Part shown: positions 51,422 to 60,504 of the stretch, piece after piece
Position numbering within the stretch: position 1 is the stretch's first letter
How the letters are laid out: each line of letters opens with the position of its first letter
Source of the DNA: JBAZMA01 sp041649995
GTDB lineage: Bacteria > Omnitrophota > Gorgyraeia > Velamenicoccales > Velamenicoccaceae
Length of the DNA stretch: 64,000 bases
Reading direction: 5' to 3'
NCBI GenBank assembly: GCA_041649995.1
Contig: JBAZMA010000001.1
Coordinates: forward strand, 248,001-312,000
Translations under genes and position numbers: made by a program
The notes under the pieces: generated by a model
What the model saw: only the letters and a program-made list of their open reading frames with translations
Database searches by the model: none
Told to the model about the DNA's origin: nothing

Positions 51422-52291
51422 ATGAAAGTCACAAAAAGCAAATCCAAAGACAATAAGGTGGTTCTTGACATAGAAGTCCCTCAAGAACAGGTGAAGAAGA
51501 AATTCGACGAGGTTTATGAGAAGATCGGCCAGGAGGCCAAGATTCCCGGATACAGGCCCGGCAAGGCGCCGCGCCATATCCTGGAGCAGCACCACAGCGC
51601 CCTGGCGCGCGAAGAGGTCATCAAGGGCCTGATCACCGAGAGCTATGAAAAGAGCGTTAAGGATGAGAGCGTCGACGTCATTGATCTGCCCCAGATTACC
51701 GATGTCAAGCTGGATGAACTGGTTTTGAAGTATAAGGCCGAGGTCGAGGTCAAGCCGGAGATCAAGATCAAGCAGTACAAGGGGCTTAGCGTCAAAAAAC
51801 AGGAGATCAAGGTTGAGGCGTCGGAAATCGAGGATTATATCAAGCAGCTCAAGAAAACCCGCGGCGAAGACATGACCGACGAGCGGCTGGGCCGGGGCCT
51901 GGGTTATAAGACCAAAGAGGAATTCCTGGATTGTCTGCAGAAGCAGATGTATCTCAAGAAAGAGAATGATGAGCGCGCCAGGCTTGAAAAAGAGCTTATC
52001 AGCCAGGTCGTCAAGAACAGTTCTTTTCAGGTTCCCAGGTCGCTAGTGGAAAAGAGGCAGCAGGAATTGGAGCATCAGGCTGAGCACCAGATGGCCAATT
52101 ACGGATTGCCTGCCGAGCGCATCCGGGAGCGCGTCAAGGAATTTGAGCCGAAGCTCAAGACCGAGGCTGAGGAGCAGGTCAGGGTTTTTCTTGTTCTGGA
52201 AACCGTGGCCAAGCTGGAAAACATGGCCTTAGACGACCATATGCTCAACAAGGTCATAGAATTTTTATTCGCGGAAGCCGAGTGGCAGTAA
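51422..52291 (+). CDS. tig: Trigger factor lacking the PPIase domain
   Basis: Trigger factor is the ribosome-bound chaperone. The 289-residue protein has the N-terminal ribosome-binding domain with the signature region IPGYRPGKAPRHILEQ (about 42-57). It goes through ELVLKYKAEVEVKPEI into the helical C-terminal arms (ENDERARLEKELISQVV, VPRSLVEKRQQELEHQAE, LVLETVAKLENMALDD). Usual family length is about 430; the ~100-residue FKBP-like PPIase insert between these parts is missing, replaced by a short stretch near residues 145-160. There is no frame break, so this is a natural compact form. clpP follows, as in many bacteria. Confidence 0.9.
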   Translation: MKVTKSKSKDNKVVLDIEVPQEQVKKKFDEVYEKIGQEAKIPGYRPGKAPRHILEQHHSALAREEVIKGLITESYEKSVKDESVDVIDLPQITDVKLDELVLKYKAEVEVKPEIKIKQYKGLSVKKQEIKVEASEIEDYIKQLKKTRGEDMTDERLGRGLGYKTKEEFLDCLQKQMYLKKENDERARLEKELISQVVKNSSFQVPRSLVEKRQQELEHQAEHQMANYGLPAERIRERVKEFEPKLKTEAEEQVRVFLVLETVAKLENMALDDHMLNKVIEFLFAEAEWQ

Positions 52292-52455
52292 AGAATTAAA
52301 AATTAAGAATTAAGAATGAAAAATTAAGACAGAAGACGGTTTAGTTCGTTAGTTTTTTGTTTTAAATTTTTATTCCCTGCTATTTTTTGTTTTAGCGTTT
52401 TCATTCTTTACTCTTAATTCTTCATTTTCCATTGTTTATTGTTCTAAAAGGAGGT
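52292..52455 (+). repeat. AT-rich imperfect inverted repeat between tig and clpP
   Basis: The gap has a left arm of AATTAAGAATTAAGAATG-type words (52297-52328) and a right arm TTTTCATTCTTTACTCTTAATTCTTCATTTTCC (52399-52431) that reads as its reverse complement with a small insertion. Together they could fold into a long AT-rich hairpin. Its word AATTAAGAATGA is also found at 31.26 kb. No gene is visible in it. Confidence 0.6.
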
Positions 52456-52460
52456 TTCTT

Positions 52461-53072
52461 ATGTCGCATGCGCAAATGCTGGTCCCCATGGTTATCGAAC
52501 AATCGGGTCACGTCGAGAGGGCTTATGATATTTATTCCAGGCTTCTCAAGGACAGGATCGTCTTCATCGGAACCCCTGTGGACGATATGGTTGCCAACCT
52601 TGTGATCGCGCAGCTTTTATTCCTGCAGATGGAAGATGTCAACAAGGACATCAGCGTCTATATCAATTCGCCGGGCGGTTCGGTGACCAGCGGCCTGGCC
52701 ATTTATGACACGATGCAATTCGTGAAATGCGACGTGGCGACTTATTGCGTGGGACAGGCGGCCAGTATGGGGGCTTTGCTTTTGGCCGCCGGCCGCAAGG
52801 GCAAGAGGTACGCTTTGCCGAATTCCAGGATCATGATCCATCAGCCCTGGGGCGGCGTGCAGGGCGCGGCAGCGGACATCTCCATCCAGGCCAAAGAGAT
52901 CTTGAGGATCCGCGAAATGCTTGAAGATATTCTGGCCAAACATACCGGCCAGCCGCTCGATCGCATCAAAAAGGATTCCGACAGGGATTATTTCATGTCT
53001 TCCGAAGAAGCCAAAGCCTACGGCCTGATCGATGAAGTGCTTGCTCCCGAATCGGGCAAGAAGGGAAAATAG
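52461..53072 (+). CDS. clpP: ATP-dependent Clp protease proteolytic subunit
   Basis: ClpP is the tetradecameric serine protease that works with ClpX or ClpA. The 203-residue protein has SRLLKDRIVFIG, YINSPGGSVTSGLAIYD, the catalytic Ser102 in GQAASMGALLL, His127 in IMIHQPWGG, and the Asp region HTGQPLDRIKKDSDRDYFMS. AAAAGGAGG precedes the ATG. It sits after tig; clpX is not next to it, unlike the common tig-clpP-clpX order. Confidence 0.96.
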   Translation: MSHAQMLVPMVIEQSGHVERAYDIYSRLLKDRIVFIGTPVDDMVANLVIAQLLFLQMEDVNKDISVYINSPGGSVTSGLAIYDTMQFVKCDVATYCVGQAASMGALLLAAGRKGKRYALPNSRIMIHQPWGGVQGAAADISIQAKEILRIREMLEDILAKHTGQPLDRIKKDSDRDYFMSSEEAKAYGLIDEVLAPESGKKGK

Positions 53073-53094
53073 TTCCCTCCAGAAAGGACAACCG

Positions 53095-54231
53095 ATGAAG
53101 AAAAATTATCTTTTGACGCCAGGACCTACGCCATTGCCGCCGGAAATCTGTGAAGCGTTATCGCGTCCGATCATCCATCACCGCACGCCTCAGTTCCAGA
53201 ATATCCTCAAAGAAGTCGAAGAGAGCCTGAAAAACGCCTTTCAGACCAAGAATGATGTTTTTATTCTGACATCTTCCGGGACGGGGGCCATGGAGGCCGC
53301 CGTCGTGAATCTGTTGTCCTGGGGCGACAAGGCATTGGTTATCCAGGGCGGGAAATTCGGAGAGCGGTGGACCGAATTGTGCGAGGCTTACGGCGTTAAG
53401 CCCATCGTCATCACGGTGGAGTGGGGCAAAGGCCTTGATCCGCAGGTTTTGAAGGACTACCTGGAAAAGGATCCCGCGATCAAAGCTGTTTTTGCCACTC
53501 TCTGCGAAACCTCCACAGGCGTCACGTTCGACATCAAGGCTTTCGGCCAGGTTGTCAAGGATACCGCCGCGGTTTTGGTCGTGGATGCCATCAGCGGCCT
53601 GGGAGCGGTCGACCTTCAGACCGATGCCTGGAGCGTGGATGTGGTCGTGTCGGGTTCGCAAAAAGGGTTTATGCTTCCTCCGGGGCTGGCCTTTATCAGC
53701 ACCAGCAAAAAAGCCTGGAAACTGGTCGAGGAATCGAAGTGCCCGAAATATTATTTTGATCTGAAAACGGCCAAGAAGGCCTTAGACAAGACGGATACGG
53801 CCTTCACTCCCGCCATCGGGATCGTCATTGCTTTGAACGAAGCCCTGAGGATCATGAAGGCCGAAGGGTTCGAAAATATTTTTCACCGTCATAAAAAGCT
53901 GGCGGAAGCCACGCGCGCGGCGATGAAGGGGCTCAACATGGACTTGTTCGCGCCGGAGGCGGGCTCGGACGCCGTGACGGCCGTCAGGGTGCCGGCCGGT
54001 ATCGACGGAGAAAAGCTGGTCAAGACCATGCGGGATGAGTTCGGCGTCGTCATGGCCGGCGGGCAGGGAGAGATGAAGGGGAAGCTTTTGCGGATCGCGC
54101 ACATGGGCTACATCAGCGAATTCGATGTTATCCTCGGCATTGCCTGTTTGGAAAAGGTTTTGAAGAGAATGGGTTACGCTTTTGATCTGGGCGCGGGGGT
54201 GAAAGCCGCGCAGGAAGTCCTCAATAAGTAA
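53095..54231 (+). CDS. Class V aminotransferase (serine/alanine-glyoxylate type)
   Basis: The 378-residue PLP enzyme has LLTPGPTPLPPEICEALSRPIIHHR, LTSSGTGAMEAAVVNL, HGVVIVD-like VLVVDAISGLGAV and the lysine site VVSGSQKGFMLPPGLAF. ATG 53095 follows AAAGGA. It lies directly before serA, so it may act as the phosphoserine or serine transaminase of the serine pathway in place of a classical SerC. Alanine- or serine-glyoxylate transaminase activity is the family default. Confidence 0.88.
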   Translation: MKKNYLLTPGPTPLPPEICEALSRPIIHHRTPQFQNILKEVEESLKNAFQTKNDVFILTSSGTGAMEAAVVNLLSWGDKALVIQGGKFGERWTELCEAYGVKPIVITVEWGKGLDPQVLKDYLEKDPAIKAVFATLCETSTGVTFDIKAFGQVVKDTAAVLVVDAISGLGAVDLQTDAWSVDVVVSGSQKGFMLPPGLAFISTSKKAWKLVEESKCPKYYFDLKTAKKALDKTDTAFTPAIGIVIALNEALRIMKAEGFENIFHRHKKLAEATRAAMKGLNMDLFAPEAGSDAVTAVRVPAGIDGEKLVKTMRDEFGVVMAGGQGEMKGKLLRIAHMGYISEFDVILGIACLEKVLKRMGYAFDLGAGVKAAQEVLNK

Positions 54232-54240
54232 CAGCTGAAC

Positions 54241-54315
54241 AGTAGATAGAAAACAGGCGCCCGAAATTTTTGTTTCTTTTCTGTTGTTTTGGCAGGCGCT
54301 TTCAAACGATCTACT
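54241..54315 (+). repeat. Imperfect palindrome between aminotransferase and serA
   Basis: AGTAGAT (54241-54247) pairs with ATCTACT (54309-54315), and inside it GAAA...GGCGCC pairs with GGCGCTTTC. The tip is T-rich. It may be a leader hairpin of serA or a degenerate repeat. No gene lies in this gap. Confidence 0.5.
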
Positions 54316-54337
54316 CTCTGCTTAAACAGGAGTTGCT

Positions 54338-55924
54338 ATGTTCAAAATTCTGGTGAGTGACGCGTTGTCGCAGGAAGGCCTTGAGATTTTAAAAAGTTCG
54401 AAAGATTTTGTTGTCGATGAGAAAACAGGCTTGAAACCTGACGAGCTCAAGGCGATCGTCGGTAATTATGACGCTTTGATCGTGCGCAGCGCGACCAAGG
54501 TCACGGCCGATGTCATAGAGGCCGGCCGTAAACTGAAACTGATCGGGCGCGCCGGCGTGGGGCTGGACAACGTGGACCTGGCGGCGGCGACGGCCAAGGG
54601 GATCATCGTGATGAATACCCCGGCCGGCAATACGATTTCGACGGCCGAGCATACCATGAGCATGATCATGGCCTTGTCGAGGAATATCGCCCCCGCGGAC
54701 CAGTCCATGAAAAAGAGCGAATGGAAACGCAAGGATTTTATGGGGGTCGAGCTTTACAACAAGACGATCGGTATCGTCGGTCTCGGCCGCATCGGGATGG
54801 AAGTCGCCAAGCGTTCGCTTTCCTTTGGGATGCGGGTGAAGGCCTATGACCCGTTTTTGTCCAAGGAAGTGGCCGAAAAGATGGGCGTGGAACTGGTGGG
54901 CCTGGAGGACATTTACAAGTCCGCGGATTATATCACGGTGCACGTCCCCCTGACGGAAGAAACAAAGGACATGATTTCTGAAAAGCAGTTGGCCCTGATG
55001 AAAGAGGGGGTGCGCATCATCAATTGCGCTCGCGGCGGGATTGTTAATGAAGAGGCGCTGGCCCGGGCCCTGGAATCGGGCAAGGTGGCGGGCGCGGCTT
55101 TCGATGTCTACAGGGAAGAGCCGCCCAAAGACTGTCCTCTGGTTAAATTTGGAAAGAATGTTGTCCTGACCCCGCATCTGGGGGCCTCGACAGAAGAGGC
55201 GCAGGTCAATGTGGCCATCGAGATCGCGCATCAGATCAGCGACGCCCTCACGGGCAAGGGAATCCGCAACGCGGCCAATTATCCTTCCGTGGACCCGGAA
55301 ACGTATCATGCCCTTCAGCCCTATATCAATCTTTGTGAAAAACTCGGGTCTTTCACCAGCCAGATCTCGCAGGGCGCTTTGACAGAGGTGAACGTGACCT
55401 ATAGCGGGGAGATCGCCGGTCATGACACGGCGCCTTTGACCATGGCCCTGATGAAGGGGTTGTTGTCTCCGATGTTGCAGGATACGGTGAATTTCATCAA
55501 TTCCATGGCCCTGGCCAAGGACAGGGGGATCCGTGTCACGGAACTCAAGTCCAGGCAGTCGGAGGAGTTTGTGACACTGGTGTCTTTGGAGATCCGCACG
55601 GACAAGGAGACCCATCGCATCGCGGGCACTCTGTTGTCCAAGACGGAGCCGCGCCTGGTCAAGGTCGACGAATTTTACGTCGAAGCGCTTCCGGCGGGTT
55701 GCATGCTGATCATGCACAACTGGGACAAACCCGGCATTATCGGGAACCTCGGAAAACTTATGGGCGAGCACAATATCAATATCGCCGCCATGTCATTCGG
55801 CCGGGAAAAACAGGGAGGCCGCGCCATGTCGGTGTTGAACGTCGATAGCTGCGTCTCCGCCGACCTTTTAGCCAAGGTGAAAGCCCTGCCGCATATCCTG
55901 TCAGCCAAAACAGTCACTCTGTAG
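54338..55924 (+). CDS. serA: D-3-phosphoglycerate dehydrogenase
   Basis: SerA oxidises 3-phosphoglycerate to start serine synthesis. The 528-residue long-form protein has the substrate domain (KILVSDALSQEGLEIL, IVRSATKVTADVIEAG), the NAD motif GLGRIGMEVAKR, VHVPLTEETKDMI, CARGGIVNEEAL and the catalytic-His segment LTPHLGASTEEAQ. A C-terminal allosteric-substrate-binding domain and an ACT domain follow (from about 450, LIMHNWDKPGIIGNLGKLM). Serine feedback is therefore likely. It is paired with the aminotransferase upstream. Confidence 0.96.
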   Translation: MFKILVSDALSQEGLEILKSSKDFVVDEKTGLKPDELKAIVGNYDALIVRSATKVTADVIEAGRKLKLIGRAGVGLDNVDLAAATAKGIIVMNTPAGNTISTAEHTMSMIMALSRNIAPADQSMKKSEWKRKDFMGVELYNKTIGIVGLGRIGMEVAKRSLSFGMRVKAYDPFLSKEVAEKMGVELVGLEDIYKSADYITVHVPLTEETKDMISEKQLALMKEGVRIINCARGGIVNEEALARALESGKVAGAAFDVYREEPPKDCPLVKFGKNVVLTPHLGASTEEAQVNVAIEIAHQISDALTGKGIRNAANYPSVDPETYHALQPYINLCEKLGSFTSQISQGALTEVNVTYSGEIAGHDTAPLTMALMKGLLSPMLQDTVNFINSMALAKDRGIRVTELKSRQSEEFVTLVSLEIRTDKETHRIAGTLLSKTEPRLVKVDEFYVEALPAGCMLIMHNWDKPGIIGNLGKLMGEHNINIAAMSFGREKQGGRAMSVLNVDSCVSADLLAKVKALPHILSAKTVTL

Positions 55925-55939
55925 GAGGGGTGGTCAGCG

Positions 55940-57739
55940 ATGAGTAAGGCCGTCCGGTCTATTTTTGCCGCCGTCATGGTCGCGGGGGCTTTCCTGTTAT
56001 TGCCGCCGCGAGGTTTTGCCGCGGAAACAAAAGAACTGACCCTTGTTTTTACCGGCCAGTCCTTTGCCGCATTGTATCCGTGCGATTGCCGGCCTTCGGA
56101 TGGAGGCGTTGCCAGGCGCGCGTCGGTGATCCGCAGTATCCGCGATTCATTTCCCAATGCCCTGGTGGTCGAGGCCGGCTCCAGCGTCGGTTCCGGACCC
56201 AGGGATCCCAACGCCCAGAATGAGGCGCTGGACAAGACGCGCAGTCATCTTTATCTGACGTCTTTAAGCGCCATGGGTTATGACGCCGTGCTTTTGGACA
56301 GCCAGGCTTTTGTGTTCGGGGAAAATTTCCTGAAAGAACATGACGCGCCTTTTGTTTCTTCCAACGACCGCAGGGCGGGATCGCCGTCCGTCATCAAAGA
56401 TTTCGAGGGATGGAAAGTCGGCATCCTGGGCCTGACGGATTCCAGGAATCCGCTGGGGCCCAAGGAGTTTCAGGAGCTCTCCGGCAGCCTTCAGAAGCAG
56501 GTCGATGACCTCAGGGCCGCCGGCGTCAAGGTCATTATTCTTTTAAGCGCTCAGGCGCCGGAGGATGATGACAGTCTTTTGCAAAGCGTGAGGGGGATCG
56601 ATATCGTCGTTAACGGCAGCCCGTACCTGGGCACCGTCAAGGCCTATAAACTGGGCGAGGCCCTTTTTGTCCAGACCTGGTGGCAAGCCAGGAATCTGGC
56701 GGCCCTGAGGATCCAGTTTGAGGACGGCAAAATCCAAAACAGCCAGATCCTGATGACTCCCCTGGGGCCTGAGATCGCCGATGACCCCGATATTTCCGGC
56801 CTCCTGCCATCCTGTTTTTCGGCGCGTGACTGCCGTCATGTCGCCGGGCTTTCGGCCTCCTGCGCCGACGGCGGGGTCAAAGAAGCGCGGTGTCATTATG
56901 TGGCGCTGCCGAAAGTGACATTGACGGTGATCGCCCCGTCGGATTGCCGCAATTGCCGCGTGGACGCGGTGCTCGCAGACCTCAAAGACATGTGGGGAGA
57001 GATGTCTTTGATCTTTCTCGACGAAAACGACCCGCGGGCGAAATCGTTGATCAAAGATTTTGCTATCGAGATGCTGCCGGCCTACATTTTTCACAAGGAT
57101 GTCGAGGCCAGTGAATTTTTCCCGAATTTCAAGGCGAATCTGGAGGAGAAGAACGGATATTACAGGATCAGCCCTTCGATCGCCGGGGTGTCTTATATCC
57201 CCGGGCGGCCTAAGATCCCCGGACGCCTGGATGTGTTTTATGATATGCAGTATCCGCAGTTGAAGGCGTTGTTCGAGTTGTTGAAGGAATTTTCCGCCAG
57301 GCACAGGGATATCCGCGTGGAACTGCATTTTCTGGCCATCTGGGACAAGGATAAGGGGATATTGTCTTTGGGATCCGCGGCGGACGTCGAAGAGTTCAAG
57401 AGGGTGACCTGCGCGGCGGCCTTTTATCCTGAGGAAAAAGTCATGGATTATAATATCTGCCGCCAGGGACAGACGGAGGCGAGCTGGTGGGATGACTGCG
57501 CCCTCAAGGCGAAAATGCAGCCTGCCAAAATCAAGGCCTGCGCCTTGTCCGAGGAAGGCCTGAAGCTTTTTAAAGAGCGGATCCGCCTGACGGAGGAATT
57601 GAAAATAGCGTCGGGGCCGACTTTTCTTGTTGACAACGTGGAAATTTTTGGTATTGTCAATGTGCCGTCTTTAGAGGAATTCGAGCAAACCGTCACGGGT
57701 CAAGCGGCAGGAGCGCAAAAAACCAAGAGGAAACCATGA
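55940..57739 (+). CDS. Periplasmic multidomain protein: metallophosphoesterase-like + thioredoxin-fold
   Basis: The 599-residue precursor has a signal peptide (to about residue 28). The N-terminal part, VFTGQSFAALYPCDCRPSDGGVARR (quoted in part), resembles a 5'-nucleotidase-like module in which a CxC (Cys48, Cys50) precedes GGVARR; the usual metal-binding Asp-x-His set is not obvious. Around residues 320-420 is a thioredoxin-like segment with CRNC (Cys336, Cys339). Residues ~430-590 form a second thioredoxin or DsbA-like fold with the cis-Pro type SGPTFLVDNVEIFGI. The overall role is unknown; thiol redox work in the periplasm is likely. It overlaps the next gene by four bases. Confidence 0.65.
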   Translation: MSKAVRSIFAAVMVAGAFLLLPPRGFAAETKELTLVFTGQSFAALYPCDCRPSDGGVARRASVIRSIRDSFPNALVVEAGSSVGSGPRDPNAQNEALDKTRSHLYLTSLSAMGYDAVLLDSQAFVFGENFLKEHDAPFVSSNDRRAGSPSVIKDFEGWKVGILGLTDSRNPLGPKEFQELSGSLQKQVDDLRAAGVKVIILLSAQAPEDDDSLLQSVRGIDIVVNGSPYLGTVKAYKLGEALFVQTWWQARNLAALRIQFEDGKIQNSQILMTPLGPEIADDPDISGLLPSCFSARDCRHVAGLSASCADGGVKEARCHYVALPKVTLTVIAPSDCRNCRVDAVLADLKDMWGEMSLIFLDENDPRAKSLIKDFAIEMLPAYIFHKDVEASEFFPNFKANLEEKNGYYRISPSIAGVSYIPGRPKIPGRLDVFYDMQYPQLKALFELLKEFSARHRDIRVELHFLAIWDKDKGILSLGSAADVEEFKRVTCAAAFYPEEKVMDYNICRQGQTEASWWDDCALKAKMQPAKIKACALSEEGLKLFKERIRLTEELKIASGPTFLVDNVEIFGIVNVPSLEEFEQTVTGQAAGAQKTKRKP

Positions 57740-58980
57740 AGAACAAGACCAGCAGAATCTATCTCATCGATGTCACGAACAGGGACGGGGTCCAGACCTC
57801 CCGGATCTGTCTGTCTAAACTCCAGAAGACCATGTTGAATATCATGCTCAACGGGATGGGCATTTTTCAGTCTGAATTCGGCTTTCCCGTCACGCGGCAT
57901 GAGATCAATTATTTGAACGCCAATCTGGAACTCTCCCGTATGGGCGTCCTTTCGCCGATCCGTCTCAGCGGATGGATCCGCGCGACCAAAGAAGACGTGA
58001 CCACGGCTTTCCGCAATCTTCCGGGGATCAAATATCTGAACCTTTCGATCTCGACGTCGGATCAGATGATCATGAATAAATTTAAAGGCAAACTGGACCA
58101 CCAGTCCGTCATCCGGGAAATGATGGAAGCGGCGCGCCTGGCCAAGGAACTTGGCGCCGATACGATCGGCATTAATGCCGAAGACGCCTCCCGCACGCGC
58201 ATGGAATATCTGATCGAATTTTCCCAGGCGGCCAAGCAGGCCGGAGCGGACCGCATCCGTTACTGCGACACGCTGGGCTGCGACACGCCTTTTTCGATGT
58301 ATGAAAGGATCCATAAGCTGGCGCAGATCGTCCAGATCCCCATTGAGATACACTGTCATAACGATTTAGGGTTGGTGGTCGCGAATTCCATAGCGGGAGC
58401 CAAGGCGGCCGTGGACGCGGGCGTTGACGCCTACATCAATACATGCGTCAACGGCATGGGCGAGCGGGCCGGTAACGCGGACCTGGTCAGCTGTATTCTG
58501 GCGATCCTTTATGGTTCCGATATGGCCGGAAAATATACGCTTGATGAGAAGATCGACCTCAAGAAGGCCTGGAAGATCTGTAAATACGCTTCCTATGCTT
58601 TCGGTGTTCCGATTCCCATCAATCAGCCGGGGATCGGGGCGAACGCCTTCGCCCATGAATCCGGCATTCACGCCGACGGCGCTCTGAAAGACCGCCGCAA
58701 TTATGAGCTTTATGATTTTGAGGAGCTGGGCCGCGGTGAACCCGATGTCATCGACACGGGCCGCCAAATCACGGCCGGTGAATATTCCGGCATCAAGGGT
58801 TTCCGCAATGTCTACGATAAGCTTGAGATCGTATTGCGCGACGAAGCCGAAGCCGCCAAGGTCTTAGAGCTTGTCCGCTACGCGAATGTCCACAATCAGA
58901 AACCCCTGGTAGAGGATGAACTGCGTTTTGTGGCGCAATACCCTGAGATCGCCAGGCAGATATTCACGATGACGCCATAA
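57736..58980 (+). CDS. Homocitrate synthase-like acyltransferase
   Basis: This is a DRE-TIM metallolyase related to homocitrate, citramalate and isopropylmalate synthases. The 414-residue protein has IDVTNRDGVQTSRI, INAEDASRTRMEYL, HCHNDLGLVVANSIAGAK, NGMGERAGNADLV and HESGIHADGAL. It lacks the LeuA-type regulatory domain, and leuA itself is elsewhere in the window. Homocitrate synthase is the best name, but neither lysine (aminoadipate) nor nitrogenase genes are near, so the true substrate is uncertain. It overlaps the periplasmic protein gene upstream. Confidence 0.78.
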   Translation: MKNKTSRIYLIDVTNRDGVQTSRICLSKLQKTMLNIMLNGMGIFQSEFGFPVTRHEINYLNANLELSRMGVLSPIRLSGWIRATKEDVTTAFRNLPGIKYLNLSISTSDQMIMNKFKGKLDHQSVIREMMEAARLAKELGADTIGINAEDASRTRMEYLIEFSQAAKQAGADRIRYCDTLGCDTPFSMYERIHKLAQIVQIPIEIHCHNDLGLVVANSIAGAKAAVDAGVDAYINTCVNGMGERAGNADLVSCILAILYGSDMAGKYTLDEKIDLKKAWKICKYASYAFGVPIPINQPGIGANAFAHESGIHADGALKDRRNYELYDFEELGRGEPDVIDTGRQITAGEYSGIKGFRNVYDKLEIVLRDEAEAAKVLELVRYANVHNQKPLVEDELRFVAQYPEIARQIFTMTP

Positions 58981-59055
58981 GACGGCTGAATGAGAGTCAA
59001 CAGCGGATAGCAAAAGCGGGTTTATTTATACGGCCATAAGCTATGCGCGGATTTT

Positions 59056-60324
59056 ATGAATACAATTTTGATCGGTTTGCAGTGGGGGGATGAAGGAAAG
59101 GGCAAGGTCATCGACGTCCTTTCCCGCGATTCCCATTACGTGGTCCGATACCAGGGCGGCAATAACGCCGGCCACACCGTGGTTGTCAACGGCGATTCTT
59201 TCATCTTCCACCTCCTTCCGTCAGGAGTCCTGCACAAAGACAAGGTCTGCGTGATCGGCAACGGCGTGGTGGTGGACCCCCATGTCGTGCTCGAGGAGAT
59301 CGATCTGTTGAAGAAAAAAGGCATCAGTATCAACGGCCGCCTGAAGATCTCCTCGCAGGCGCACGTGATCTTCCCTTACCATAAGATTTTAGACGGCCTG
59401 AGGGAAAAAAAGCGGGCCAACAAGATCGGAACGACAGGCCGGGGTATCGGCCCCTGTTACGCGGATAAATTCGCGCGCTGCGGCATCCGCATGAGCGACC
59501 TTTTGAACCGCAGGCTTTTGAGGGAAAAGCTGCTGGATAATCTGAGCGAAAAGAACGAGATCTTTAAGAAGGTTTTTCATCATCCGGGTTTTGCTTTCGA
59601 CGAACTCTACGAAAGCTACCTGGCGTTCGGACGCAAGCTGAAGAATTTCATCACCGACACATCCCTGCTTTTGAATGAAGCCGTGGACCGGGGATCTTCC
59701 ATTCTTTTTGAAGGGGCGCAAGGGACCTTTCTCGACATCGATTTCGGGACTTATCCCTTCGTGACGTCCTCCAACGCCGTGTCCGCGGGCGCCTGCACCG
59801 GCACCGGTGTTCCTCCGACAAAGATCGACCGCGTGGTGGGTGTCGTGAAGGCCTATACGACGCGCGTGGGCGAGGGGCCGTTTGTGACGGAGTTTCCGAG
59901 GATTTTGAACGAACAGATCCGCTGCAAGGGCCGGGAATTCGGCGCGACGACAGGCCGCCCTAGGCGCTGCGGCTGGTTTGACGCGGTCATGGCCCGCAGG
60001 GCCGTCATGATCAACGGCGTGGACACAATGGCCGTCATGAAGCTTGACGTGCTGGACCAGATGCCGAAGATCAAGGTCTGCGTTGCCTATCAATATAAGG
60101 GTAAAACATTTCATATTTTCCCTGATGACCTGGATGTCATGCGGGGGGCGAAGCCTGTTTATAAGGAATTCCCCGGATGGCAGAGGGAAACATCTTCCGT
60201 TTCTTCTTACAGCGCCCTTCCGGCCCGGGCCAAAAGCTACATCAGGGTCCTGGAAGAGATTTGCCGCGCCCCTGTCAGTATCGTTTCCGTGGGTTCTGGC
60301 CGCGAAGCAACCTTGTTCAAATAG
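59056..60324 (+). CDS. purA: Adenylosuccinate synthetase
   Basis: PurA joins IMP and aspartate with GTP in AMP synthesis. The 422-residue protein has GLQWGDEGKGKVIDVLS (GTP-binding loop and catalytic Asp), GGNNAGHTVV, GTTGRGIGPCYADK, EGAQGTFLDIDFGTYPFVTSSN and TGRPRRCGWFDAV. The size is normal. There is no obvious ribosome-binding site before the ATG at 59056; MNTILIGLQWG is nonetheless the expected N-terminus. Confidence 0.96.
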   Translation: MNTILIGLQWGDEGKGKVIDVLSRDSHYVVRYQGGNNAGHTVVVNGDSFIFHLLPSGVLHKDKVCVIGNGVVVDPHVVLEEIDLLKKKGISINGRLKISSQAHVIFPYHKILDGLREKKRANKIGTTGRGIGPCYADKFARCGIRMSDLLNRRLLREKLLDNLSEKNEIFKKVFHHPGFAFDELYESYLAFGRKLKNFITDTSLLLNEAVDRGSSILFEGAQGTFLDIDFGTYPFVTSSNAVSAGACTGTGVPPTKIDRVVGVVKAYTTRVGEGPFVTEFPRILNEQIRCKGREFGATTGRPRRCGWFDAVMARRAVMINGVDTMAVMKLDVLDQMPKIKVCVAYQYKGKTFHIFPDDLDVMRGAKPVYKEFPGWQRETSSVSSYSALPARAKSYIRVLEEICRAPVSIVSVGSGREATLFK

Positions 60325-60382
60325 GCCGCGTTTTTTAGGTCTTCGTTTTTGAATGTTTGGGGCCGCGCCATCGAACTTTATC

Positions 60383-60411
60383 TTGACGAAATCCGGCCGA
60401 AGTGTTATGTT
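60383..60411 (+). promoter_or_regulatory. Candidate sigma-70 promoter for ompA-like gene
   Basis: TTGACG (60383-60388), 17 bases, TATGTT (60406-60411), in the 180-base gap between purA and the OmpA-family gene, which otherwise contains no gene. Confidence 0.5.
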
Positions 60412-60504
60412 GAGGTTTGCCGCTTTTCATTAAACCTTTAACTTTTTATTTCCGAATATTTTGCGATACTTTAATCCATTAAAAGTTCAGTAAAAGGAGG
60501 AGAT

